Below, piece after piece: positions 1 to 5,734 of a stretch of DNA of 6,458 bases. Location of the stretch: assembly GCA_002320005.1 (NCBI GenBank), contig DCJK01000039.1, positions 1-6,458 on the forward strand. Reading direction: 5' to 3'. Each line of letters begins with the position of its first letter. Positions within the stretch are counted from its first letter, which is position 1. The notes below the pieces were generated by a model. The model saw only the letters and a list, made by a program, of their open reading frames with translations, ran no database searches and was not told the origin of the DNA. The DNA comes from Firmicutes bacterium UBA1702 (lineage in GTDB: Bacteria; Bacillota; Clostridia; Peptostreptococcales; Anaerovoracaceae). Position numbers and translations under genes: made by a program.

Positions 1-312
1 TCCCCTCTTATCGAAAAGAGGACATTTCATTAAGAAATTTTACATAAATTATTTTATTTAAAATAATTTAACTAAAATTCTTTAAGTACAATACCAGAGT
101 CTTTTCTCAAAGTCAATCCTTTTAAAATCATCTTCACATAAAAAACATACGTCCTCTATAATTTCACGACAAAAAAACAGTCCTTTTTCGGCAATCTTCT
201 TCTGATGCTGCTGTCCAAGGTATGCTGAATGTGGGCTATATAGCAAAGATCGGGTCGGATGACCAATATTCGTATATATTTATTCCGTCAGGCTTCCGTC
301 TCCTGTACACGG
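1..312. other. Region without a supportable gene
   Basis: Bases 22-170 are very A/T-rich; 180-310 are more balanced. No start codon with a ribosome site opens a convincing frame on either strand. On the minus strand a start-less open stretch of 65 codons runs from 279 to a TAA at 82, and on the plus strand a 54-codon frame starts at 222, but neither resembles a family I know. A 6-bp inverted repeat (CCTCTT/AAGAGG) lies at 4-21 with no T-run visible on either side within the window. Confidence 0.5.
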
Positions 313-341
313 AAATAAAAAAAGAGAGCCGTAGCTCTCTT
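313..341 (-). terminator. Intrinsic terminator of the CoA-transferase gene
   Basis: On the minus strand AAGAGAGC, a TACG tetraloop and GCTCTCTT form a perfect 8-bp stem (322-341), followed at once by TTTTTATTT (313-321). It lies 75 bases after the CoA-transferase stop codon. A T-run follows the stem only on the minus strand, which fixes the direction. Confidence 0.88.
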
Positions 342-415
342 AAAAAATCAATTTTTATTTGCAGCCGTACCCATCCCAGCCTTTGACATGAGGCCTTATA
401 ATATGTATTCATCTT

Positions 416-1732
416 TTAAATAAGATGGTGTTCCCTGGCCTCATCCGTCAGCCTGTCGCGGAAATCCGGATGTGCCAGGCTTATCATGGCACGCACGCGA
501 TCAGACATGTTGAGTTTTTTGAGGTTTATACAGCCGTATTCGGTGGCAATATACTGCACTTCCGATCTCGGCGTGGTTATTGCGGTTCCCGGCGGGAATG
601 TGAGAGAGATTTTACTCTTCCTCTCACCGTCTTTTATAAATGAGGACGCAAGGGCTATTATTGACTTTCCTCCTTCAGACCACTGGGCTCCTTTGACGAA
701 ATCAATCTGTCCTCCTACAGCGCTCTGCTGATTCCATCCCAGCGAGTCTGCAGCTACCTGCCCGAAAAGATCTACTGACATGGCTGCATTGATGGATATC
801 ATTTTTTTATTTCTGGCGATATTGCGCGGATCATTGACGAAAGGGAACGTGCCGCCGTAGAGTTTCGGGTTTCTGTCCATAAAATCGTACATTTCTTTGG
901 TTCCCAGTGAAAACGCAAATACGCTGAGACCATCCATAAATCCTTTGTTTTTATTGGTCACATTTCCGTTTTTCATCAGTTCCATCATGGGCTCGCTGAA
1001 AAGTTCCGAAAAAATTCCCAGATCATTTTTTTCAAGAAGTCCGTATCCAATAGCTGTGGATATCTTGCCGAGGCCTAACTGGATGGTGGCTCCATCAGGT
1101 ACCTCTTCCATAACCAGGTCGGAAATTTTCTGCGAAATCTCATCTACTTCATCCTTAGGAAGCGGCGAAACAGGATAGTCGGCAAGAACGATGGCATCTG
1201 CGCATTCAAGAGGCAGAAGATGCTTCTCTCCGTTTATTATATAAGGTGTCTGTGCGTTGCACTCCAGCACGATGTTCCTTGCATTTTCTGCCAGATAGGA
1301 ATACATGCATCCTCCACTGGGTCCGCATGATACAAATCCGTTTTCATCAGGCCTGGATACCTGGAAGAAACACACATCCGGCTTTCCCACATACCTGCAC
1401 CATATGTCAACCTGGCTGAGATGGAAGCACGTGAACTCCAGAGGCATGCCATGCTTTCTGTGGGCTATTCTCTCTTGCTGCCCCAGGAAAAAGGTTTCAA
1501 CATGGAAGGGGTTGTGCTCATGGTAATCCGTGCTGAACATTCTTGAAGGAGCAACGGACATGCTGCACAATATGGCCACATCCTCCAGCTGATCTCTCCT
1601 TTCCCACAAAGCGTCCATAAGTTCGTAGGCAAAGCTGCTGGCTGTGCCTACATAGACCCTGTCTCCGGATTTTACAAGTTTTGCCGCTTCAGCGGCACTG
1701 ACAATCTTATCTCTATATGCATCCTCGTACAT
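416..1732 (-). CDS. Acetyl-CoA hydrolase/transferase family protein, probable 4-hydroxybutyrate (or related short-chain acid) CoA-transferase
   Basis: A 438-residue class I CoA-transferase, the same length as AbfT of Clostridium aminobutyricum as I remember it. Such enzymes move CoA from acetyl-CoA or another acyl-CoA to a carboxylic acid through a glutamyl-CoA thioester. Visible marks are the N-terminal SGDRVYVG, the glycine loop QLGLGKISTAIG (218-229), the probable catalytic E243 in GIFSELFSEPMMEL, GQVAADSLG (324-332), GGQIDFVKGA (340-349), and a C-terminal TEYG followed by DRVRAMISLAHPDFRDRL. The C-terminal half is clearly family-like; the first ~180 residues look more divergent from AbfT and may reflect another acid substrate. 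Sitting beside abfD, 4-hydroxybutyrate activation is the simplest reading, but butyrate or propionate CoA-transferase is possible. It appears to be a single-gene transcript, with its own promoter and terminator, 177 bases after the transporter gene. Confidence 0.85.
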   Translation of the reverse strand: MYEDAYRDKIVSAAEAAKLVKSGDRVYVGTASSFAYELMDALWERRDQLEDVAILCSMSVAPSRMFSTDYHEHNPFHVETFFLGQQERIAHRKHGMPLEFTCFHLSQVDIWCRYVGKPDVCFFQVSRPDENGFVSCGPSGGCMYSYLAENARNIVLECNAQTPYIINGEKHLLPLECADAIVLADYPVSPLPKDEVDEISQKISDLVMEEVPDGATIQLGLGKISTAIGYGLLEKNDLGIFSELFSEPMMELMKNGNVTNKNKGFMDGLSVFAFSLGTKEMYDFMDRNPKLYGGTFPFVNDPRNIARNKKMISINAAMSVDLFGQVAADSLGWNQQSAVGGQIDFVKGAQWSEGGKSIIALASSFIKDGERKSKISLTFPPGTAITTPRSEVQYIATEYGCINLKKLNMSDRVRAMISLAHPDFRDRLTDEAREHHLI

Positions 1733-1744
1733 TTATATCTATAT

Positions 1745-1751
1745 CCTCCTC
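1745..1751 (-). promoter_or_regulatory. Ribosome binding site of the CoA-transferase gene (GAGGAGG)
   Basis: GAGGAGG on the minus strand, 12 bases before the ATG at 1732. The spacing is a little long, but no alternative start codon lies closer, and the spacer is purely A/T except for one G. It supports 1732 as the start. Confidence 0.65.
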
Positions 1752-1773
1752 AGTGCTTTAACTATATATTTCT

Positions 1774-1803
1774 ATCTTAATCCTGTTATGCTTTTTATGT
1801 CAA
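1774..1803 (-). promoter_or_regulatory. Sigma-A-type promoter of the CoA-transferase gene
   Basis: On the minus strand a perfect -35 box TTGACA (1798-1803) and a -10 box TAAGAT (1774-1779, 4 of 6 consensus matches) are separated by 18 bases. The site lies between the preceding operon's terminator and the CoA-transferase gene. Transcription would start around 1767, giving a leader of about 35 bases that contains the GAGGAGG ribosome site. The -35 box overlaps a near-palindrome at 1797-1810 that could be an operator. Confidence 0.6.
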
Positions 1804-1827
1804 TTGTCATATCAACATTTTTGTCTC

Positions 1828-1885
1828 AAAAATAACAATCCGCCGCTTTCAGATACCATTATATTCTATGATTTCCGAAAGCGGC
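1828..1885 (-). terminator. Probable intrinsic terminator of the etfA-abfD-amidohydrolase-transporter operon
   Basis: A perfect 9-bp inverted repeat (GCCGCTTTC at 1842-1850, GAAAGCGGC at 1877-1885) begins 25 bases after the transporter stop. On the minus strand the closing arm is followed by a T-rich run ending in ATTTTTG. The 26-base loop is long, but within it ATCAT and ATGGT can form a further 5-bp stem with one G-U pair, making a taller hairpin. No T-run follows on the plus strand, so it acts for the minus strand if at all. The T-run is separated from the stem by a few bases, which lowers certainty. Confidence 0.6.
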
Positions 1886-1909
1886 AGCTTCTCATTCGCC
1901 TGAAGTCGT

Positions 1910-2746
1910 CTATATGTTGAGGAATATCAGTGCAATGAGGATTATCCCTGTCGCTGTCAGTTCCCTCTTTGTAGGTTTTTCTCTGAATACAACCACGTTC
2001 ATCAGATTTACAAGCAGTATCGTTCCCACGCACAACATAGGGTATACAATATATGTCGGCAGCTGTGCCAGCGCCAGTATGGAAAAATAGGATATAAAGA
2101 AGTTTGGCAAACCCGTAAGAAGTCCCAACATCACATCTGTCTTTGTTACTTTCCTGTCCTTTCTGATCATCATCACAAGACTAATTGCTGCTGACAGAAT
2201 GAATGTACAGAACAGAAAGTACTCTTTTATTTCTATGTCTCCGTATATGCCGTACAGCTTGAAATTGAATTCTACCATTCCTCCTACTATAAACACTATT
2301 ATAAGCAGAGAAAATGACGTTATGTGGGTGTCTTTTCTTCCCGTGTTCATATATATTACGCCTATTACCACAATCACTATACCTATGACCTGTGTCACTG
2401 TAGGTATCTCTTTAAAGAGCACCAGTGAAAAGAACAGAGGTATCAGTATCCCCAGCTTGTAAAAAGTGGTCTGCATAGGTGCTCCGTTTGCCTGTATGCA
2501 TTTTCTTGAATACAGCATTCCGGCAACCATGCATATGGCGGCGAATACGGAAAACCCCATGGCAAACCAACCATCCGGCGTATTGTAGAAAACCACCTTC
2601 TTTTTCATCATAAGAGCGGAAAGTACTACGGCCATCACATAATTAAACAGTGTTGCAGCATATCTGTTGCCATTTTTGACTTCCGTCAGTTTCATTGTGA
2701 ACACATAAACTGTCCCGCTCAAAATCGCTAAAATAAGTGAAATCAT
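1910..2746 (-). CDS. EamA / drug-metabolite-transporter family membrane protein
   Basis: A 278-residue, very hydrophobic protein with about ten predicted membrane segments, the usual size and layout of DMT (EamA) carriers built from two five-helix repeats. By eye the helices are near residues 2-18, 30-47, 60-79, 93-111, 117-133, 143-160, 174-192, 204-226, 230-252 and 260-278. The two repeats end in similar patterns, LFKEIPTVTQVIGIVIVVIG and VFREKPTKRELTATGIILIA, as expected of an EamA duplication. Members move amino acids, nucleobases, amines and other metabolites; the direction and substrate cannot be read here. The ATG at 2746 has GGAG 11 bases upstream (2758-2761). An ATG at 2763 is out of frame and soon stops. 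The gene starts 25 bases after the amidohydrolase stop, so the two may serve the same compound. It is the last gene before a candidate terminator. Confidence 0.85.
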   Translation of the reverse strand: MISLILAILSGTVYVFTMKLTEVKNGNRYAATLFNYVMAVVLSALMMKKKVVFYNTPDGWFAMGFSVFAAICMVAGMLYSRKCIQANGAPMQTTFYKLGILIPLFFSLVLFKEIPTVTQVIGIVIVVIGVIYMNTGRKDTHITSFSLLIIVFIVGGMVEFNFKLYGIYGDIEIKEYFLFCTFILSAAISLVMMIRKDRKVTKTDVMLGLLTGLPNFFISYFSILALAQLPTYIVYPMLCVGTILLVNLMNVVVFREKPTKRELTATGIILIALIFLNI

Positions 2747-2771
2747 AATTTAAAATGCTCCATACTATAAC

Positions 2772-4196
2772 TTATAACTTGTCTTCTTCCATGAATATCG
2801 CATTGGTTCCGTGAATTTCAAAGAACTCACGAGAAGCTTTCTGCCCGATTATATCCGGATATTTTCTCACTTCCTCCAGACATTCTTCTTCATCTATGTT
2901 AACAAGCTTCCGGCCCTTCATGATAATCTTTCCGTCTACAACAGACAGGTCTATCTCGTGACCTCTTGCGCTGTATACCAGGTTGGGAACAATGTTTCTC
3001 ATCGGGTATGTATATACCGGCATCATCGATGGCACATCCAGTCTAATAGCAATAAAGTCTGCCTGTTTTCCTGCTTCCAGTGAACCGGTTATGTCATCCA
3101 TTCCTATTGCCTTTGCTCCTTCGATGGTGGCCATGCGAAGAGCTCTCCATGCTGGCATTATTTCAGGATTCTGATATTTTATCTTGTTGAAGAGGCATAC
3201 ATTCTTCATCTCATGAATGATGTTGTGGCAGTTGTTGCCTGGCAACTGATCTGAACCCAGGGCACAGTTTCCGCCTGCTTCCTGGAATGCGACGCTTGGG
3301 CATACGATTCCGTCGATGATTCCTATGGATGCCGGATTTACTATCATTCCCGCACCATGCTTTGCAATGACTGCAGCTTCCTCATCAGTACAGTCGGTAA
3401 GATGAACTGCTATAAGGTTCTTGTCAAGCAGATCCATTTCTTCCAGCAATGCTGTGGGTCTCTTGCCATATCTCTTAACAATCTGATAAGTCTCACGGTC
3501 GCCCTGCTGTACATGCATGTGTAGCTTTGTTTTCTTTTCTTTTACTATTTTCTGTACCTTTAAAAGCTGTTCAGGACTGATAAAGTCAACCCCCTGTGGT
3601 CCAAAAAGTATTCTTATTCTGCCGCCGGCTTTGCCGTGCCATTTTTCAAAAAGCTCCAGGTTCGCTTTTATTGAAACTTCTCCTGCCTCATCATCAAATT
3701 CATATAGTTCTCCCGGATTATATACTCTGAATCTTGCAGATCGTACCAACTGTGCGATATTGCCTCTTGCACCCGCTTTATCAATGAAAGCGCAGGTTTT
3801 ATCCATAATCCTTCCATAGTCGCCCAGAGTAGTGGTTCCGGCCTTGATGGCTTCGATTATTCCTACCTTGCTTCCTATAAACTGTTCTTCCTCAGTTGTG
3901 ACATTTTCAAAAGGTTGTACACCATACATCATCCAGTTGTTTGTATCCTGTGCAAGTCCACGCAGGATATCATCAAAAGTATGCATATGTGCATCAATGA
4001 AACCCGGAAATATGGCGTGATTCTCCATATTAAGCACTTCATCGGCCTTGTATTCTGTGTCTACAATATCTGCCTCAACAAAATCAAGAATTTTCCCTCC
4101 ATCTACCAGCATTGCAACATTCTGCTTGAATCCTACGCCGTCTCCCTCCATTGTATAAAAGAACGGGCACTTTACAATCATATCAACTTTTTTCAT
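2772..4196 (-). CDS. Metal-dependent amidohydrolase of the MtaD / ATZ-TRZ family, substrate unknown
   Basis: A 474-residue cytosolic enzyme of the amidohydrolase superfamily (the group of S-adenosylhomocysteine/methylthioadenosine deaminase, guanine deaminase and triazine hydrolases). It has a small N-terminal beta domain, a TIM barrel and a C-terminal beta return (GSLEAGKQADFIAI, typical of the family). Metal ligands are H70 and H72 in PGFIDAHMHTFDD, H228 in KLHMHVQQGD, H265 in AVHLTDCTDEE and D316 in ALGSDQLPGNNCHN. LRGLAQD (78-84) and NPASIGIIDGIVCP (287-300) also align with the family. The residue three after H228 is Q231, where deaminases carry the catalytic Glu of HxxE, so ordinary deaminase activity is doubtful. 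The start is set by AGGAGG 6 bases upstream. It lies 33 bases after abfD and 25 before the transporter gene, so a role in supplying a 4-hydroxybutyrate precursor is inferred from context only. Family is secure, substrate unknown. Confidence 0.9.
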   Translation of the reverse strand: MKKVDMIVKCPFFYTMEGDGVGFKQNVAMLVDGGKILDFVEADIVDTEYKADEVLNMENHAIFPGFIDAHMHTFDDILRGLAQDTNNWMMYGVQPFENVTTEEEQFIGSKVGIIEAIKAGTTTLGDYGRIMDKTCAFIDKAGARGNIAQLVRSARFRVYNPGELYEFDDEAGEVSIKANLELFEKWHGKAGGRIRILFGPQGVDFISPEQLLKVQKIVKEKKTKLHMHVQQGDRETYQIVKRYGKRPTALLEEMDLLDKNLIAVHLTDCTDEEAAVIAKHGAGMIVNPASIGIIDGIVCPSVAFQEAGGNCALGSDQLPGNNCHNIIHEMKNVCLFNKIKYQNPEIMPAWRALRMATIEGAKAIGMDDITGSLEAGKQADFIAIRLDVPSMMPVYTYPMRNIVPNLVYSARGHEIDLSVVDGKIIMKGRKLVNIDEEECLEEVRKYPDIIGQKASREFFEIHGTNAIFMEEDKL

Positions 4197-4202
4197 ATTC
4201 GG

Positions 4203-4208
4203 CCTCCT
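4203..4208 (-). promoter_or_regulatory. Strong ribosome binding site of the amidohydrolase gene (AGGAGG)
   Basis: AGGAGG on the minus strand, 6 bases before the ATG at 4196. It directly adjoins the 7-bp inverted repeat at 4208-4224 (TAATTGT, 3-base loop, ACAATTA), so that weak A/T-rich hairpin would stand immediately upstream of the site in the mRNA. Confidence 0.75.
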
Positions 4209-4220
4209 AATTGTAAAACA

Positions 4221-4249
4221 ATTATACCTTTATTTAAGTATCCCCGCAA
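4221..4249 (-). promoter_or_regulatory. Candidate internal promoter ahead of the amidohydrolase gene
   Basis: On the minus strand a perfect -10 box TATAAT (4221-4226) is preceded, after exactly 17 bases, by TTGCGG (4244-4249), which matches the -35 consensus TTGACA in 3 of 6 positions. The -35 part lies in the last codons of abfD. Transcription would start at about 4214, giving a leader of roughly 18 bases that still contains the AGGAGG site. If real, it would let the amidohydrolase and transporter genes be expressed without etfA and abfD. The short leader and weak -35 keep this tentative. Confidence 0.35.
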
Positions 4250-5708
4250 TGTCCTTGGCCAGCTGTTTCTTTCCTTCGATGTCTCCCTGCCTCTGTATCA
4301 TTATCCTCTGTGCCTGCGGTGACCCTGCTCCATGCATGGACTCTGTCCGGTAACCTACCGCTGATGAACCCAGGCATATGTTCTCCAGAAATCTCAGTAC
4401 TCTCATCCTGTCTTCTGTCGTGCATATCTCACTTGTGGCAAAGTACTTGTTGCAGATCTCTCCTATGGTCTCTCCGTTCCTTCCTACCACTGTCTCTGAT
4501 TTGAAGTCCTTCTCACTTGGCATCGTTACCATCAGACCTCCGGCTATGTCCTCTGCCAGCCTTACTATCTCATAAGGATATCTTGTGATGTTCTGTTTGC
4601 ACACATTGGCAAGCAGCAGGTCTATCATGTAACTTCCGCATTTCGTCGGGCATCCCTCTGATGAACATGCTATTCCGCAGCTGTACAGCGTCTCATTCAG
4701 GTGCGTCATCTCTATCAGCTTGTCCTTTACCGCCGATGCCTTTTCCGCTCCGTTGTATTCTGCCGCCAGCGCTGCTGCTCCTATTACAACGTCACCTACC
4801 CCTACTTTACATCCTCCGTAGGACTGACGATGGAATCCTGCAAATCTTTCTACCATCATTCCGGCAAAGTCATATTCGCCTGCCATAAAGATATATTCAT
4901 TCGGTATGAACACATCATCGAAGACCACCAGGGCTTCCTGTCCTCCGAACTTCTTGTTTCCAAGATCCACGTCTGCTCCTTCTTCCAGCTTTCGCGTATC
5001 ACAGGACTGGCGTCCGTATATCATGAAAAGTCCTTCAGCATCACTTGGACATGCAAAGGATACGGCATAGTCTCTGTCTTCTTCCTTCATGGACTGGGTA
5101 GGCATAACTATATGCCAGTGGGAGTTTATGGACCCTGTCTGGTGTGCCTTTGCTCCTCTTACCACTATTCCATCAGGTCTTCTTTCCTTGATATGTACGA
5201 ACATATCCTCATCCGCCTGAAGGTGCGGCGCTTTGGAACGGTCTCCCTTGGGATCCGTCATGGCGCCGTCTACCACCAGATCGTTGTCTTGCACATATAT
5301 CAGGAATTTTTTGAAGTTTTCATGGTAGTTTGTTCCGTACTTCTCATCTATTTCATATGTGGTGGAATATACGGCGTTAAAGGCATCCATTCCCACGCAT
5401 CTCTGGAAGCAGCTTGCTGTTTTCTGACCCAGCAGTCTCTGCATTTTGACCTTGTCCTTCAGGTCTTCCGTGCTTTGATGGATGTGTGTGAATCGGTTTA
5501 TTTTTCTGCCTGTAAGGTGTGATGTTGCCGTCATCAGTTTTTCATATTCGGGATTTGATGCAAGGCTGTAGGTCATTGCCACACAGCTTATGGATGGACG
5601 TATCATAGGATGATCCACCCAGTTGTCTATCTTCTCGCCGAACATGTACACCCTTGTATTGAGCTTCCTCAGGCTCTCTATGTATTCTGCGGCTGTTTTA
5701 AGTGCCAT
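4230..5708 (-). CDS. abfD: 4-hydroxybutyryl-CoA dehydratase / vinylacetyl-CoA delta-isomerase
   Basis: AbfD converts 4-hydroxybutyryl-CoA to crotonyl-CoA through a ketyl-radical mechanism that uses FAD and a [4Fe-4S] cluster; it also isomerises vinylacetyl-CoA. It is a cytosolic, oxygen-sensitive enzyme with an HpaB-like fold. The 492-residue product is close to the ~490 usual for the family and I recognise it along its whole length. The cluster ligands are present as C100 and C104 (KTASCFQRCVGMDAF), H293 and C300 (GFHRQSYGGCKVG). Other conserved active-site residues are T191 and H189 in AKAHQTGSINSH, E258 in FGGQEALVVF, Y297, K301 and E456 in RTESMHGAGSPQAQR. I chose the ATG at 5708 because AAGGAG lies 9 bases upstream. 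A TTG at 5744 would extend the frame by 12 residues, overlap etfA and place that ribosome site inside the gene. It is the second visible gene of the etfA operon. An unusual cysteine-rich stretch lies at residues 344-357. Confidence 0.97.
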   Translation of the reverse strand: MALKTAAEYIESLRKLNTRVYMFGEKIDNWVDHPMIRPSISCVAMTYSLASNPEYEKLMTATSHLTGRKINRFTHIHQSTEDLKDKVKMQRLLGQKTASCFQRCVGMDAFNAVYSTTYEIDEKYGTNYHENFKKFLIYVQDNDLVVDGAMTDPKGDRSKAPHLQADEDMFVHIKERRPDGIVVRGAKAHQTGSINSHWHIVMPTQSMKEEDRDYAVSFACPSDAEGLFMIYGRQSCDTRKLEEGADVDLGNKKFGGQEALVVFDDVFIPNEYIFMAGEYDFAGMMVERFAGFHRQSYGGCKVGVGDVVIGAAALAAEYNGAEKASAVKDKLIEMTHLNETLYSCGIACSSEGCPTKCGSYMIDLLLANVCKQNITRYPYEIVRLAEDIAGGLMVTMPSEKDFKSETVVGRNGETIGEICNKYFATSEICTTEDRMRVLRFLENICLGSSAVGYRTESMHGAGSPQAQRIMIQRQGDIEGKKQLAKDIAGILK

Positions 5709-5717
5709 GGTTTGTTT

Positions 5718-5723
5718 CTCCTT
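5718..5723 (-). promoter_or_regulatory. Ribosome binding site of abfD (AAGGAG)
   Basis: AAGGAG on the minus strand lies 9 bases before the ATG at 5708 and inside the 26-base gap after the etfA stop codon. It decides the abfD start in favour of this ATG over the in-frame TTG at 5744. Confidence 0.8.
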
Positions 5724-5734
5724 TTTGATATCAA

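Noticed and set aside
4..21. CCTCTT/AAGAGG hairpin as a terminator
   Set aside because: The stem is only 6 bp; no T-run follows on the plus strand and the minus-strand continuation is outside the window.
222..386. 54-codon plus-strand frame starting with ATG at 222
   Set aside because: No ribosome site at proper spacing, it reads through the CoA-transferase terminator hairpin, and the product is not recognisable.
3915..4322. 135-codon open frame on the plus strand across the abfD-amidohydrolase junction
   Set aside because: It is antisense to two well-recognised genes and their ribosome site and shows no family resemblance.
4701..5522. 273-codon open frame on the plus strand
   Set aside because: It lies wholly antisense to abfD, has no ribosome site, an odd Cys/His/Tyr-rich composition and no recognisable domain; it is a shadow of abfD codon usage.
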